A DNA stretch of 64,000 bases from Dehalococcoidia bacterium (GTDB lineage Bacteria > Chloroflexota > Dehalococcoidia > SZUA-161), in assembly GCA_030619685.1 (NCBI GenBank), contig JAUXAX010000007.1, positions 1 through 64,000 of the forward strand. Direction: 5' to 3'. The translations under genes and the position numbers were made by a program. Under the pieces are notes generated by a model. It was not told the origin of the DNA, ran no database searches, and saw only the letters and a list, made by a program, of their open reading frames with translations. Positions 33,905 to 42,496 of the stretch are shown piece by piece. How positions within the stretch are numbered: position 1 is the stretch's first letter; the number at the start of each line of letters is the position of its first letter.

Positions 33905-34200
33905 CCCAGCACGAAGGTCAGCACAATTAGGATGATGATCATCATCCCAGCCAGAATACCGATCCTCTTCAGGTCAGCCCTCACGTATTGATAACTGGCA
34001 GCGGCTCGCTTTGGCTGGGGTTGCGTCCTGGGCGCAGTCTTGGAGACCTGGCTCTTGATTGGCTTGGGCTCAGCTATCTCCTGAGATTTGGGCGCAGAAA
34101 TCGTTCCCGTTTCAAGTGAAGGGCTACCTCGTTGTTTCTTCTTCTTTGCCCTACTCAACTGCGAGTACTTTGCCGCTGTCTTGCGCGATTTCTTGGCCAT
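33901..34200 (-). CDS. Small Lys-rich tail-anchored membrane protein
   Basis: A 99-residue protein. The first 70 residues are strongly basic and Ser/Pro/Lys-rich (AKKSRKTAAKYSQLSRAKKK), and the last 20 form a single hydrophobic helix (IGILAGMMIIILIVLTFVLG). Such a plan places the basic domain in the cytoplasm. ATG 34200 has GGGGAAGGAAG upstream; earlier in-frame starts would add a non-conserved extension. Function unknown. Confidence 0.6.
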   Translation of the reverse strand: MAKKSRKTAAKYSQLSRAKKKKQRGSPSLETGTISAPKSQEIAEPKPIKSQVSKTAPRTQPQPKRAAASYQYVRADLKRIGILAGMMIIILIVLTFVLG

Positions 34201-34396
34201 CTTCCTTCCCCGTACTTTTGAGAATGCCCTTTCAAATTCCTGCTGCCAGCTTGTCAGTCTCCACCTAATTCTAGCCCTTCGGGATTGCTTTGGCAAGTGT
34301 CTACAGAAACCCGGCAACCAAATAGACATACCCCCCGCGATGTGATAGACTTTCGCTACCCTTGGATGTAATAGAGCTGGCTTAGGGGAGGCGGAG

Positions 34397-35419
34397 ATGC
34401 GCGAGGCTATGCTCTACGAGAAACTGGCTGACTCCGCAGTTCGCTGCCACGTCTGCCAGTGGCGCTGCGTAATCAGGCCAAAGAAGTCCGGCCTTTGCCA
34501 GGTGCGCCAGAACATCGATGGCGTCCTCCATATCCTGAACTACGCTGAGGTATCCTCAGTCGCAGTGGACCCTATCGAGAAGAAGCCGTTGTTCCACTTC
34601 CATCCCACGAGCCTGGTCTTTTCCCTCGGAGGGTGGGGCTGCAATTTTCACTGCAAGCACTGTCAGAACTGGCAGATCTCCTGTCGGGCACCCTGGGAAG
34701 AGAGGAGTGGCTCGCAACAGATCTTCCCTGAGGCTTCCATCGGACTCACCAGACGCTACGGCTGCGAGGGGATCGCCTGGACCTATAACGAGCCTGGCAT
34801 CTGGCTGGAGTACACACTGGATGCAGCCAAGCTCGCCAAAGCGGAGGGCCTGTACACCGTATATGTGACCAACGGCTATTCTACCCCCGAGGCGCTGGAC
34901 GCTATCGGGCCTTATCTCGATACCTGGAGAGTCGATGTAAAAGGGTTCTCCGACTCCTTTTACAGGCAACTGGCTAAGGTCTCGCAGTGGCGGGGTATTC
35001 TTGAGGTCGCCGAGAGGGCACAGGAGAAGTGGGGCATGCATGTCGAGGTGGTGACCAATATCATCCCCACCATGAACGACGACGATGCCCAGCTCGAGGG
35101 CATCGCTACCTGGATTCGGGACCGCCTGGGCGAGCTCACCCCCTGGCATGTGACCCGCTTCTACCCACAGCATGAACTACAACACATACCCCCGACGCCA
35201 GTGTCGACAATCGAGCGTGCCTACAGCATAGGGCAAAGGGTAGGACTTCGCTTCGTTTACGTGGGCAACCTGCAGGGCCATGAGGGCGAGAACACCACCT
35301 GCTACTCCTGTGGCCGCCTGGTGGTAAAGCGCGTAGGCTACCAGACCGAGCGAGTTGGTCTGGACGGCTCCAAGTGTCGCTTTTGTGGAGCAGAGCTCAA
35401 TTTTAGGATAAAATCCTAA
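34397..35419 (+). CDS. amrS: AmmeMemoRadiSam system radical SAM enzyme
   Basis: A 340-residue radical SAM protein of the AmrS (PflA-like) family. The 4Fe-4S-binding Cys are C82, C86 and C89 in GCNFHCKHCQNW. N-terminal CHVCQWRC and C-terminal CYSCG...CRFCGAEL add further metal-binding cysteines. ATG 34397 follows GGGGAGGCGGAG. It is the first gene of a tight three-gene set with amrB (15 bp gap) and amrA (12 bp gap). The three families occur together across bacteria and archaea; their joint reaction is not established, though a modification of a protein or small molecule is assumed. Confidence 0.95.
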   Translation: MREAMLYEKLADSAVRCHVCQWRCVIRPKKSGLCQVRQNIDGVLHILNYAEVSSVAVDPIEKKPLFHFHPTSLVFSLGGWGCNFHCKHCQNWQISCRAPWEERSGSQQIFPEASIGLTRRYGCEGIAWTYNEPGIWLEYTLDAAKLAKAEGLYTVYVTNGYSTPEALDAIGPYLDTWRVDVKGFSDSFYRQLAKVSQWRGILEVAERAQEKWGMHVEVVTNIIPTMNDDDAQLEGIATWIRDRLGELTPWHVTRFYPQHELQHIPPTPVSTIERAYSIGQRVGLRFVYVGNLQGHEGENTTCYSCGRLVVKRVGYQTERVGLDGSKCRFCGAELNFRIKS

Positions 35420-35434
35420 AGGGAGGGGATCGCC

Positions 35435-36241
35435 ATGATCAGGAATCCGATTGTCGCGGGCCACTTTTACCCAGCATCGGCTTCTTCGCTAGAAGCGCAG
35501 GTTAGGGGATTCATCGATGAAAAGGCGCCGAAAGAAGATGTGATTGGGCTGGTCTCACCCCACGCTGGATATGTCTACTCCGGATCAGTGGCTGGCGCAG
35601 TCATGTCCAGAATCCAGTTCAAAGACACCTTTATCATGCTCGGCCCCAGCCACACAGGGGCTGGCAGGCCCTTCAGCATTATGACCGAAGGCTCATGGGA
35701 AACACCCCTCGGCGAAGTAGGAATCGACTCGCGCCTGGGCAAACAGATCCTAACCAGGTCCAGGCACCTGGAAGAAGATCACGTGGCGCATGTACACGAG
35801 CACTCTATCGAGGTCCAGCTGCCGTTTCTGCAATACTTCAAACGGGACGTCAGAATAGTGCCTATCGTATTCTCTCACGCCGCCGCCTCCGTCTACAAGG
35901 AGATCGGTAAGGAGATAGCCGGGGCAGTCAAGGAGTTAAGGGCAGAGACAGTAATCATCGCCAGCAGCGATATGACTCACTACGAGCCCCAGGAATCAGC
36001 CAGGAGGAAGGATACCCAGGCCATAAACGCCATATTGGAGCTGGATGAAGACGAGCTCATGAGGCGCATAAGAGACCTGAACATATCGATGTGCGGGTAT
36101 GCGCCAACGGTAGCTCTCATCTCAGCCGCTAAAGAATTGGGGGCAAAACGGGCGGAATTGATCAGGTATCAAACAAGCGGTGATGTAACCGGTGATTACA
36201 GCGGTGTAGTAGGCTATGCAGGGATAATAATAGCGAGTTGA
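35435..36241 (+). CDS. amrB: AmmeMemoRadiSam system protein B (MEMO1-like)
   Basis: A 268-residue protein of the MEMO family, related to class III extradiol dioxygenases. Conserved features: AGHFYPASA at the N-terminus, VSPHAGYVYSG with the metal-type His, LGPSHTG, an HEHSIEVQLPFLQYF block, and SSDMTHY. ATG 35435 follows GGGAGGGGATCGCC. It sits between amrS and amrA, all same strand with short gaps. Confidence 0.95.
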   Translation: MIRNPIVAGHFYPASASSLEAQVRGFIDEKAPKEDVIGLVSPHAGYVYSGSVAGAVMSRIQFKDTFIMLGPSHTGAGRPFSIMTEGSWETPLGEVGIDSRLGKQILTRSRHLEEDHVAHVHEHSIEVQLPFLQYFKRDVRIVPIVFSHAAASVYKEIGKEIAGAVKELRAETVIIASSDMTHYEPQESARRKDTQAINAILELDEDELMRRIRDLNISMCGYAPTVALISAAKELGAKRAELIRYQTSGDVTGDYSGVVGYAGIIIAS

Positions 36242-36253
36242 AGGGAGGGGAAA

Positions 36254-36772
36254 ATGGAACCTGAGGAGATGCACCCACTGGCGAGGTTGGCCAAGGAGAC
36301 CGTAGAGGGCTACGTCCGAGAGGGAACGCTTCCCCACCCAGCGGAGCTAACGCCCGAGATGAGGGAAAAGGCAGGAGTTTTCGTTACTCTCAAGAAGCAT
36401 GGTCAACTGAGGGGCTGCATTGGTACCTTCGAGCCAACGCGGCCCAACGTCGCCGAGGAGATAATCAACAACGCCATAGGCTCGTCGACCAAGGACCCGC
36501 GCTTCCAGCCGATGGCCGCGGAGGAGCTGCCCGATCTTACCTACAGCGTCGATGTCCTCACCAGTCCGATGCCGGTGCAAAGCGAGGAAGAGCTTGACCC
36601 CAGGAGGTACGGCGTAATCGTGGAGTGTGGGGGGCAACGGGGGCTACTGCTCCCCGACCTCGAAGGGGTGGATACCGTGGAGCAGCAGATCAATATCTGC
36701 CGTCAGAAAGCCGGGATACTTCCCGACGAGCCGGTAAAGCTATTCAGGTTTGAGGTTAAGAGGTACAGGTAG
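36254..36772 (+). CDS. amrA: AmmeMemoRadiSam system protein A (AMMECR1-like)
   Basis: A 172-residue AMMECR1-domain protein: [21 protein letters not shown] holds the signature LRGCIG, and [22 protein letters not shown] and [20 protein letters not shown] follow. ATG 36254 has GGGAGGGGAAA upstream. Its stop overlaps the start of the TPR gene by one base, so the TPR protein is probably co-expressed with the amr genes. Confidence 0.95.
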   Translation: MEPEEMHPLARLAKETVEGYVREGTLPHPAELTPEMREKAGVFVTLKKHGQLRGCIGTFEPTRPNVAEEIINNAIGSSTKDPRFQPMAAEELPDLTYSVDVLTSPMPVQSEEELDPRRYGVIVECGGQRGLLLPDLEGVDTVEQQINICRQKAGILPDEPVKLFRFEVKRYR

Positions 36773-38346
36773 TGGCCATAGACCCTATTTCAATCGGAGT
36801 CGGTGCGTTCTGGAAAATCGCAGACTTGGTTAGAGGACGCCTGCGGTCAAAAGAAGAAGAGCGCAGACACAGGGACATTCTTGAAATCGAGAGCAGAAAG
36901 GCAACTGCCTTAGAGCGGATCGCTGATTCTATTTCCGAATATGTCGATGGCCTGCCGCAGGCTGCGCCCGAGATAAGAGACCCCTTCAAGCAGGGCATGG
37001 CCCACAAGGAGAAGTACGAATACGGGGAAGCCATCAGGCTCTTCAGGCAGGCTCTCGCGCTGGGGCCAACGGGAAGCGAGAAGGCAGCTCTTTTGGGATT
37101 GATCGGCACCTGCTTCTTTGAGCAAGCCGAGCTTGAGGAGGCCGAGGGGCACTACAAAGAGGCCCAGGCAGCAGCCATAGAGGCTGGAGACCAAAAAGCC
37201 CTGGCCACCGCCTATAACAACATCGGGCTCATCTACGACTCCCGCAGCGACTACGACCAGGCACTGGAGTGGTACCACAAGAGCCTCAAGATTAAAGAGG
37301 AGATCGGCGACCGCGCCGGCCTCGCCACTACCTATAACAACATCGGAAGCATCCACGACTCCCGCAGCGACTACGACCAGGCCCTCCACTGGTACCACAA
37401 GAGCCTCAAGATAAACAAGGAGATCGACGACCAGGCTGGGCTGGCTGCAACTTATAACAACATGGGAACAATCCACAGGTCCCGCGGCGACTACGACCAG
37501 GCCCTAGACTGGTTCCAGAAGAGCCTCAAGATAACCGAGGAGATCGGCCACCGCTCCGGCCTCGCCACTACCTATAACAACATCGGCCTTATCTACGACT
37601 CCCGCGGTGACTACGACCAGGCCCTTGACTGGTACCACAAGAGCCTGAAGATAAAAGAGGAGATCGGCGACCGCGCCGGCCTCGCCACTACCTATAACAA
37701 CATCGGAGAAATCCACAGGGACCGTGGCGACTTCGACCAAGCACTGCAGTGTTATGACAAGAGCCTCAAGATAAAAGAGCAAAGCGGCGACCGCGCCGGC
37801 CTCGCCACTACCTATAATAACATCGGAACCGTCTACGACTCCCGGCGCGACTACGAGCAGGCCCTCGAGTGGTATAACAAGAGCCTCAAGATAGCCGAGG
37901 AGATCGGCGACCGCGCCGGCCTCGCTGCTACCTATAACAACATCGGCCTTATCTACGACTCCCGCGGCGACTACGACCAGGCTCTCCAGTGGTACATGAA
38001 AGACCTGAAGATAAGTGAGGAGATCGGCGACCGCGCCGGCCTCGCCACCACCTATAACAACATCGGGCTAATCCACAAAGCCCGCGGAGACTACGACCAG
38101 GCACTCGAGTGGTACCACAAGAGCCTCAAGATAAGAGAGGAGATCGGCGACCGCGCTGGCCTCGGCCCCACCTATAACAACATCGGGCTTATCCACGACT
38201 CGCGCGGCGACTTCGACCAGGCACTCGACTGGGCCCAGCAAGCACTAGCGATATTCGAGGAAATAGGCGCCAAGGACAGTGCCCGGCAGGTCAAGGAGAA
38301 CATGAAAATGCTTAAGTCGAAAGGGCAAAAGAGGTCGAAGAAGTGA
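36772..38346 (+). CDS. Tetratricopeptide-repeat protein with nine near-identical 40-residue units
   Basis: A 524-residue protein: an amphipathic N-terminus with a coiled-coil-like region (RSKEEERRHRDILEIESRKATALERIADS), two degenerate TPRs (about residues 75-140), then nine 40-residue TPR_12-type units (consensus start ATTYNNIG, middle DYDQAL, end KIKEEIGDRAGL) and a short basic tail. The units form a superhelical protein-binding scaffold. DNA identity between units is very high, pointing to recent expansion or gene conversion. It starts at GTG 36772 overlapping the amrA stop, and its own stop overlaps rarA (GTGA). Binding partner unknown. Confidence 0.9.
   Translation: MAIDPISIGVGAFWKIADLVRGRLRSKEEERRHRDILEIESRKATALERIADSISEYVDGLPQAAPEIRDPFKQGMAHKEKYEYGEAIRLFRQALALGPTGSEKAALLGLIGTCFFEQAELEEAEGHYKEAQAAAIEAGDQKALATAYNNIGLIYDSRSDYDQALEWYHKSLKIKEEIGDRAGLATTYNNIGSIHDSRSDYDQALHWYHKSLKINKEIDDQAGLAATYNNMGTIHRSRGDYDQALDWFQKSLKITEEIGHRSGLATTYNNIGLIYDSRGDYDQALDWYHKSLKIKEEIGDRAGLATTYNNIGEIHRDRGDFDQALQCYDKSLKIKEQSGDRAGLATTYNNIGTVYDSRRDYEQALEWYNKSLKIAEEIGDRAGLAATYNNIGLIYDSRGDYDQALQWYMKDLKISEEIGDRAGLATTYNNIGLIHKARGDYDQALEWYHKSLKIREEIGDRAGLGPTYNNIGLIHDSRGDFDQALDWAQQALAIFEEIGAKDSARQVKENMKMLKSKGQKRSKK
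37198..38277 (+). repeat. Nine tandem 120-bp coding repeats
   Basis: Period of exactly 120 bp, with stretches such as CCTATAACAACATCGG and GGAGATCGGCGACCGCG recurring almost unchanged. Unit number is likely to vary among relatives and to be difficult for short-read assembly. Confidence 0.9.
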
Positions 38347-39722
38347 AACAGTATAGGAAAGGCCCAGACCTTTTTCAGCACGTCGGTGAGAGGCAGTTGA
38401 AGCACGAGGCGCCCCTTGCTGCGCGGATGAGGCCGCGGAGCTTTGACGAGTTCGTGGGGCAGGAGCACATCGTGGGCGAGGGGCACGTGCTGAGAAAAAG
38501 CATCGAGGCCGACCAGGTCCCCTCGATTATCTTCTGGGGGCCGCCGGGGAACGGCAAGACCACCCTCGCCTATATCATCGCCAGCGTCACCAGGTCCCAC
38601 TTCAGCCCAATATCCGCGGTGGCCTCCGGCGTCGCCGACCTGCGCCGCATCGTGGATGAGGCCAGGGAGCGCCGCGGCCTCTACCAGCAGAGGACTATCC
38701 TGTTCATCGACGAGATACATCGCTTCAACAAGGCGCAGCAGGACGCCATACTCCCCTACGTGGAGAACGGCACCGTCACCCTCATCGGCGCCACCACCGA
38801 GAACCCCTCCTTCGAGGTGATCTCCCCCCTGCTCTCCCGCTGCCGCGTGTTCACCCTCGACGCGCTCACCGATGAGCAGGTCGGGCTCATAGTCCGGCAG
38901 GCGCTGCAGGACAAGGAGCGGGGGCTGGGCAATATGAAGGTGAAACTGGACGGCGATGCTCTCGACCTCTTGTTAGTTATGTCAAATGGAGACGCCAGGG
39001 TCGCGCTCAATGCTCTGGAGCTTGCCGCCTCGACAACCCTGCCCTCAAAGGACGGCAAGCGCCACGTCAAGCTGGGTGACATCGAAGACGCACTTCAGCA
39101 CCGCGCCCTGCTCTACGACAAGGCCGGTGAGGAGCACTACAACATCATCTCCGCCCTTCATAAGTCGCTCAGGGACTCCGACCCCGACGCTGCCCTCTAC
39201 TGGATGGGGCGCATGCTGGAGGCCGGCGAGGACCCGCTGTACATCGCGCGGCGACTGGTGAGGTTCGCCTCGGAGGATGTGGGCATGGCCGATCCCCAAG
39301 CGCTGGTCATCGCCACCTCAGCCCAGCAGGCGGTTCACTTCATCGGCATGCCCGAAGGCAACCTGGCACTGGCCCAGGCGGTGGTCTACCTGGCTACAGC
39401 GCCCAAGAGCAACGCCCTCTACAAGGCCTACACCAGGGTGCAGCAGGACGTGGAAAAGACGAGGACCGACCCTGTCCCGCTCCACCTGCGCAACCCGGTC
39501 ACAGGCCTGATGCGCAGGGTGGGCTACGGCAAGGGCTATAAATACGCTCACGATTTCCCCGGACACTTCGTCGAGCAGCAGCACCTCCCCGATTCACTCA
39601 AGGGAAGGAAGTACTACGAGCCCAGCGAGGAGGGCTTCGAGAAGGAGATCGAGGGCCGGCTCAAGAAATGGCGCGGAAGGGGGAAGGGTGAGGCACGAAC
39701 TCAGAAAGAGGATAAGCCATAA
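38343..39722 (+). CDS. rarA: Replication-associated recombination protein A (RarA/MgsA/WRNIP1)
   Basis: A 459-residue AAA+ ATPase acting at stalled replication forks, at the DNA. Walker A is GPPGNGKTTL (about residues 66-75), Walker B LFIDEIHRFNKAQQD (typical of RarA), sensor 1 LIGATTENPSFE, and the C-terminal tetramerisation region has the typical ALYWMGRMLEAGEDP, RRLVRFASEDVG and PKSNALYKAY blocks. The GTG start at 38343 overlaps the TPR stop (GTGA). An N-terminal LAARMRPRSFDEFVGQEH segment is standard. Confidence 0.96.
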   Translation: MKQYRKGPDLFQHVGERQLKHEAPLAARMRPRSFDEFVGQEHIVGEGHVLRKSIEADQVPSIIFWGPPGNGKTTLAYIIASVTRSHFSPISAVASGVADLRRIVDEARERRGLYQQRTILFIDEIHRFNKAQQDAILPYVENGTVTLIGATTENPSFEVISPLLSRCRVFTLDALTDEQVGLIVRQALQDKERGLGNMKVKLDGDALDLLLVMSNGDARVALNALELAASTTLPSKDGKRHVKLGDIEDALQHRALLYDKAGEEHYNIISALHKSLRDSDPDAALYWMGRMLEAGEDPLYIARRLVRFASEDVGMADPQALVIATSAQQAVHFIGMPEGNLALAQAVVYLATAPKSNALYKAYTRVQQDVEKTRTDPVPLHLRNPVTGLMRRVGYGKGYKYAHDFPGHFVEQQHLPDSLKGRKYYEPSEEGFEKEIEGRLKKWRGRGKGEARTQKEDKP

Positions 39723-39778
39723 CCGAGACCAGGGCAACATTTCGCTGTGGCGACCTCTCCCTTGAGGGCGTCTCCAGC

Positions 39779-40366
39779 GTGCCCGAGGGGAAAGGGGCTT
39801 CTGCTGCGGTGGTGGTCTGCCACCCCCATCCCTTCCGCGGCGGCATGATGGACAATAACGTGGTCATCGCCATCTGCCGGGCGCTAACGCAGACATCCAT
39901 CGCCTCTCTAAGGTTTAACTTTCGCGGCGTTGGTAGAAGCCAGGGAAAGCACGGCGACGGAATCGGCGAGCAGGACGATGTCGCCGCAGCGCTCTCCTTC
40001 CTGTCGTCAATGGAGACAGTCGACCAAGCCAGGATCGGGCTTTGCGGTTATTCCTTCGGCGCCGACGTTGCCCTTCAAGTCGCCGCCAGGGACGAGCAGG
40101 TGAAGGCATTGGCGCTGGTATCTCCCATCCTCTCTCGTCCCTCCCCGATAGAGAGTTATGTCAAGCCGAAGCTCCTCCTCTGGGGCAGCCAGGACCTGGT
40201 GCTGCCCGCCGCCGATCTTAAGAGCTTCACCGAGGAACTACCGGAGCCGAAACAATACGAGGTAATCCCCATGGCTGACCACTCTTGGTGGGGCTATGAG
40301 GACAAGGTGGCTACCAAGGTTGCTGCCTTCTTCGCAGACACCCTCAAGCCACCTGCTCAGGGCTAG
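39779..40366 (+). CDS. Alpha/beta hydrolase (start uncertain)
   Basis: Serine hydrolase of the small alpha/beta type: CHPHPFRGGMMDN, RFNFRGVGRSQG (oxyanion region), GYSFGADVA nucleophile elbow, an Asp in LLLWGSQDLVLP and His in ADHSWWG. The first usable start is GTG 39779 (195 residues), but 20 upstream codons in frame (TETRATFRCGDLSLEGV) look like the real family N-terminus and begin at ATA 39719, which overlaps the rarA stop as ATAA where one expects ATGA. So either an AUA start is used, or a mutation has shortened the protein. Reaction unknown. Confidence 0.85.
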   Translation: MPEGKGASAAVVVCHPHPFRGGMMDNNVVIAICRALTQTSIASLRFNFRGVGRSQGKHGDGIGEQDDVAAALSFLSSMETVDQARIGLCGYSFGADVALQVAARDEQVKALALVSPILSRPSPIESYVKPKLLLWGSQDLVLPAADLKSFTEELPEPKQYEVIPMADHSWWGYEDKVATKVAAFFADTLKPPAQG

Positions 40367-40817
40367 GCCAATTCCTCTGACTCTCCGGGGATATCCTTCT
40401 CAAATCCGGTCCTTTCTCACCTAGCTGACGGCGAAAGGCTTCGAAGGACGGCATAGAGGAGAAGTAGACCAGGTGGGATCGGCATCCGCAACCCGATGAG
40501 CCAAAGCCAGCAAGTAACACCTGGGCCCGGGACATAGCTGCCGCAGCCTGGTACCAGCGACATTCCAACCTCTCATCGGAAACCAGATACCAGACCTCGA
40601 CTAGTTTTGCTTCCTGCCTCAGATAATCGATATGCCAGTGAAGCTTCTTACCACCCCGGATGTGCCGCCCCACTCTGGGGAAGAGCCCTCCCTGGGCGCT
40701 GCCCAGGTAGATGTAGTAGCCCTGAGGAAAGGAGAAGGGGGCTAGCTTCCCCACGGTGATGGCAGTCTCTTTATCCAGGACGAGAAGGAGAGCGTAGGTG
40801 CCTCTGACATTTGCCAC
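40344..40817 (-). CDS. GIY-YIG nuclease-like (DUF123) protein
   Basis: A 157-residue protein with the DUF123-type GIY-YIG pattern: GTYALLLVL, then FPQGYYIYLGSAQGGLFPRVGRHIRG, KLHWHIDYLR and a CGCRSHLVYF block toward the end. ATG 40817. It overlaps the convergent hydrolase gene by 23 bp. DUF123 proteins are sometimes fused to endonuclease III; here it is alone. Function unproven. Confidence 0.85.
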   Translation of the reverse strand: MANVRGTYALLLVLDKETAITVGKLAPFSFPQGYYIYLGSAQGGLFPRVGRHIRGGKKLHWHIDYLRQEAKLVEVWYLVSDERLECRWYQAAAAMSRAQVLLAGFGSSGCGCRSHLVYFSSMPSFEAFRRQLGEKGPDLRRISPESQRNWPSPEQVA

Positions 40818-40871
40818 GAAGCGATTCTAGGCTGCAGACAGGGGAGTGTCAATGACTCACCACCAGCCCAG

Positions 40872-40899
40872 GTAGGGGCGTTCAATTGAACGCCCCTAC
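40872..40899. repeat. 28-bp perfect palindrome (GTAGGGGCG type)
   Basis: GTAGGGGCGTTCAA is followed at once by its exact complement. The GTAGGGGC/GCCCCTAC ends match the REP-like units near the RAYT at 2 kb, so it is probably a member of the same mobilised family, or a terminator for the region before lspA. Confidence 0.75.
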
Positions 40900-40925
40900 A
40901 AGATGTGCTAAACTCGGAATCGAAA

Positions 40926-41438
40926 ATGAGACAGTGGCTGCAACAGGTTTCAACGGCGAGATCAGAGGCCTTTAGACTCGGACTGACAAGAGGTCTGCCC
41001 TTATTCTTGATCGCCCTGTCAGTAATCGGCGTTGACCAGCTCACCAAGTACCTGATCAGGGCTAACATGGAGATGGGGCAGTCGATACCCAGCGGAGGCG
41101 TAGTGGGGCTTCACTACACTACCAATACTGGCGGTGCCTTCGGCCTTTTCGCCAACCAGACATTTCTCCTGTCCATGGCCGCTGTTATTGGAATCGCGGT
41201 TCTTGTCCTTTATCTTCGCTACCTCCCTCCAAGGAGCACGCTACTCAAGGTGGGGCTGGGGCTTGATCTGGGGGGCGCCATCGGCAATCTGATCGACCGC
41301 CTTCGCCTTGGAGCGGTAACTGATTTTATCGACTTTGGTTTCTGGCCGGTATTTAACCTCGCCGATACGGCCATAGTTGTCGGCACTTTCCTTATCGCTT
41401 TTTACTTGCTCTTCGCCGCCAGAAAGAGGGCCCGTTAG
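40926..41438 (+). CDS. lspA: Lipoprotein signal peptidase (signal peptidase II)
   Basis: A 170-residue inner-membrane aspartic protease that removes lipoprotein signal peptides after diacylglyceryl transfer. Four membrane helices; conserved DQLTKYLI at the first helix end, NTGGAFGLF, GGAIGNLIDRLRLGAVTDFID with the first catalytic Asp, and FNLADTAI with the second. I take ATG 40926; an in-frame GTG at 40905 is possible. The downstream rluD starts within 20 bp, a pairing seen widely in bacteria. Confidence 0.95.
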   Translation: MRQWLQQVSTARSEAFRLGLTRGLPLFLIALSVIGVDQLTKYLIRANMEMGQSIPSGGVVGLHYTTNTGGAFGLFANQTFLLSMAAVIGIAVLVLYLRYLPPRSTLLKVGLGLDLGGAIGNLIDRLRLGAVTDFIDFGFWPVFNLADTAIVVGTFLIAFYLLFAARKRAR

Positions 41439-41454
41439 CGGGAAAGACACCCGC

Positions 41455-42381
41455 TTGACTTCTATTACAGAGAGGAATAAGAAGCTTGAGTTCACCGTCA
41501 GCAGCCCCGGCAGTCGCCTTGATAGGTACATAGCGGAGCAGTGCCAGATCTCTCGCACCTATGCTCAGCAGTTGATCAGCGAGGGGCAGATAACGGTTGA
41601 TGGCCACCCCTCCAAAGCGAGCCACAGGCTCGCCGCTGGTGAGAGAGTTGTTGCCGCTGTACCCCCACCATCCCCCATTTCCCTGGCCCCTGAGGAGATA
41701 CCGCTCAAAGTTGTCTACGAGGATAGCGACCTCATAGTGGTCGATAAGCCAGCGGGTCTACTCGTTCACCCCGCTGCAGGCCAACGTACTGGCACACTGG
41801 TAAATGCCCTCCTCGCCCACTGCCCTGACCTCCAAGGAATCGACGGCTCGGTTCGCCCCGGCATAGTGCACCGACTGGACAAGAATACCTCTGGACTGAT
41901 GGTGGTAGCCAAGAACGACGCTGCTCAGATGAGCCTGTCCCGCCAGATCAAGCAGCGCTCAATCACTAAGGGATACGTTGCTCTGGTTGCGGGACGCCTC
42001 TCTCCAGAGCGTGGCGCCATCGAGGCCCCCGTGGGCCGCCATCCCAAGAATAGGAAGCGCATGGCGGTGGTCTCGGGAGGCAGGGAGGCACGGACGCAAT
42101 ACCAGGTGATCAAATACCTGAACGGATACACCTTGCTTGAGGCGATGCCGGAAACCGGGCGCACCCACCAGATCAGGGTTCACTTCTCAGCGATAGGCCA
42201 CCCTATCTTCGGCGACCCTGTTTATGGGAAAAGGTCGCCGCTACTGGCACGGCAGTTTCTCCATGCTCACCGCCTCGGCTTCAGGCTGCCCTCCAGTGAG
42301 GAGTATGTAGAGTTCAGGTCGGAGTTGCCCCCGGAACTCGATGAAGTGCTGGAACGTCTGACCGCAGAAGACACAGGTTAG
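41455..42381 (+). CDS. rluD: RluD/RluA-family rRNA pseudouridine synthase
   Basis: A 308-residue enzyme with an N-terminal S4 RNA-binding domain (RLDRYIAEQCQISRTYAQQLISEGQITVDG) and the RluA catalytic domain: PGIVHRLDKNTSGLMVVAK holds the catalytic Asp; TGRTHQIRVH and the HAHRLGF strand follow. The start is probably TTG 41455; longer frames run into lspA. RluD modifies helix 69 of 23S rRNA. It follows lspA. Confidence 0.93.
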   Translation: MTSITERNKKLEFTVSSPGSRLDRYIAEQCQISRTYAQQLISEGQITVDGHPSKASHRLAAGERVVAAVPPPSPISLAPEEIPLKVVYEDSDLIVVDKPAGLLVHPAAGQRTGTLVNALLAHCPDLQGIDGSVRPGIVHRLDKNTSGLMVVAKNDAAQMSLSRQIKQRSITKGYVALVAGRLSPERGAIEAPVGRHPKNRKRMAVVSGGREARTQYQVIKYLNGYTLLEAMPETGRTHQIRVHFSAIGHPIFGDPVYGKRSPLLARQFLHAHRLGFRLPSSEEYVEFRSELPPELDEVLERLTAEDTG

Positions 42382-42496
42382 CCGGCGTTGGCGAGTTACA
42401 GCCAGGCTGATAGAATGACAGATACAAAAGCGGTAGAATCAGCGAGCCGGTTCATGTATTTCGCAGACTAAAAGCCCAGGGCCGCACACCGTCTTC

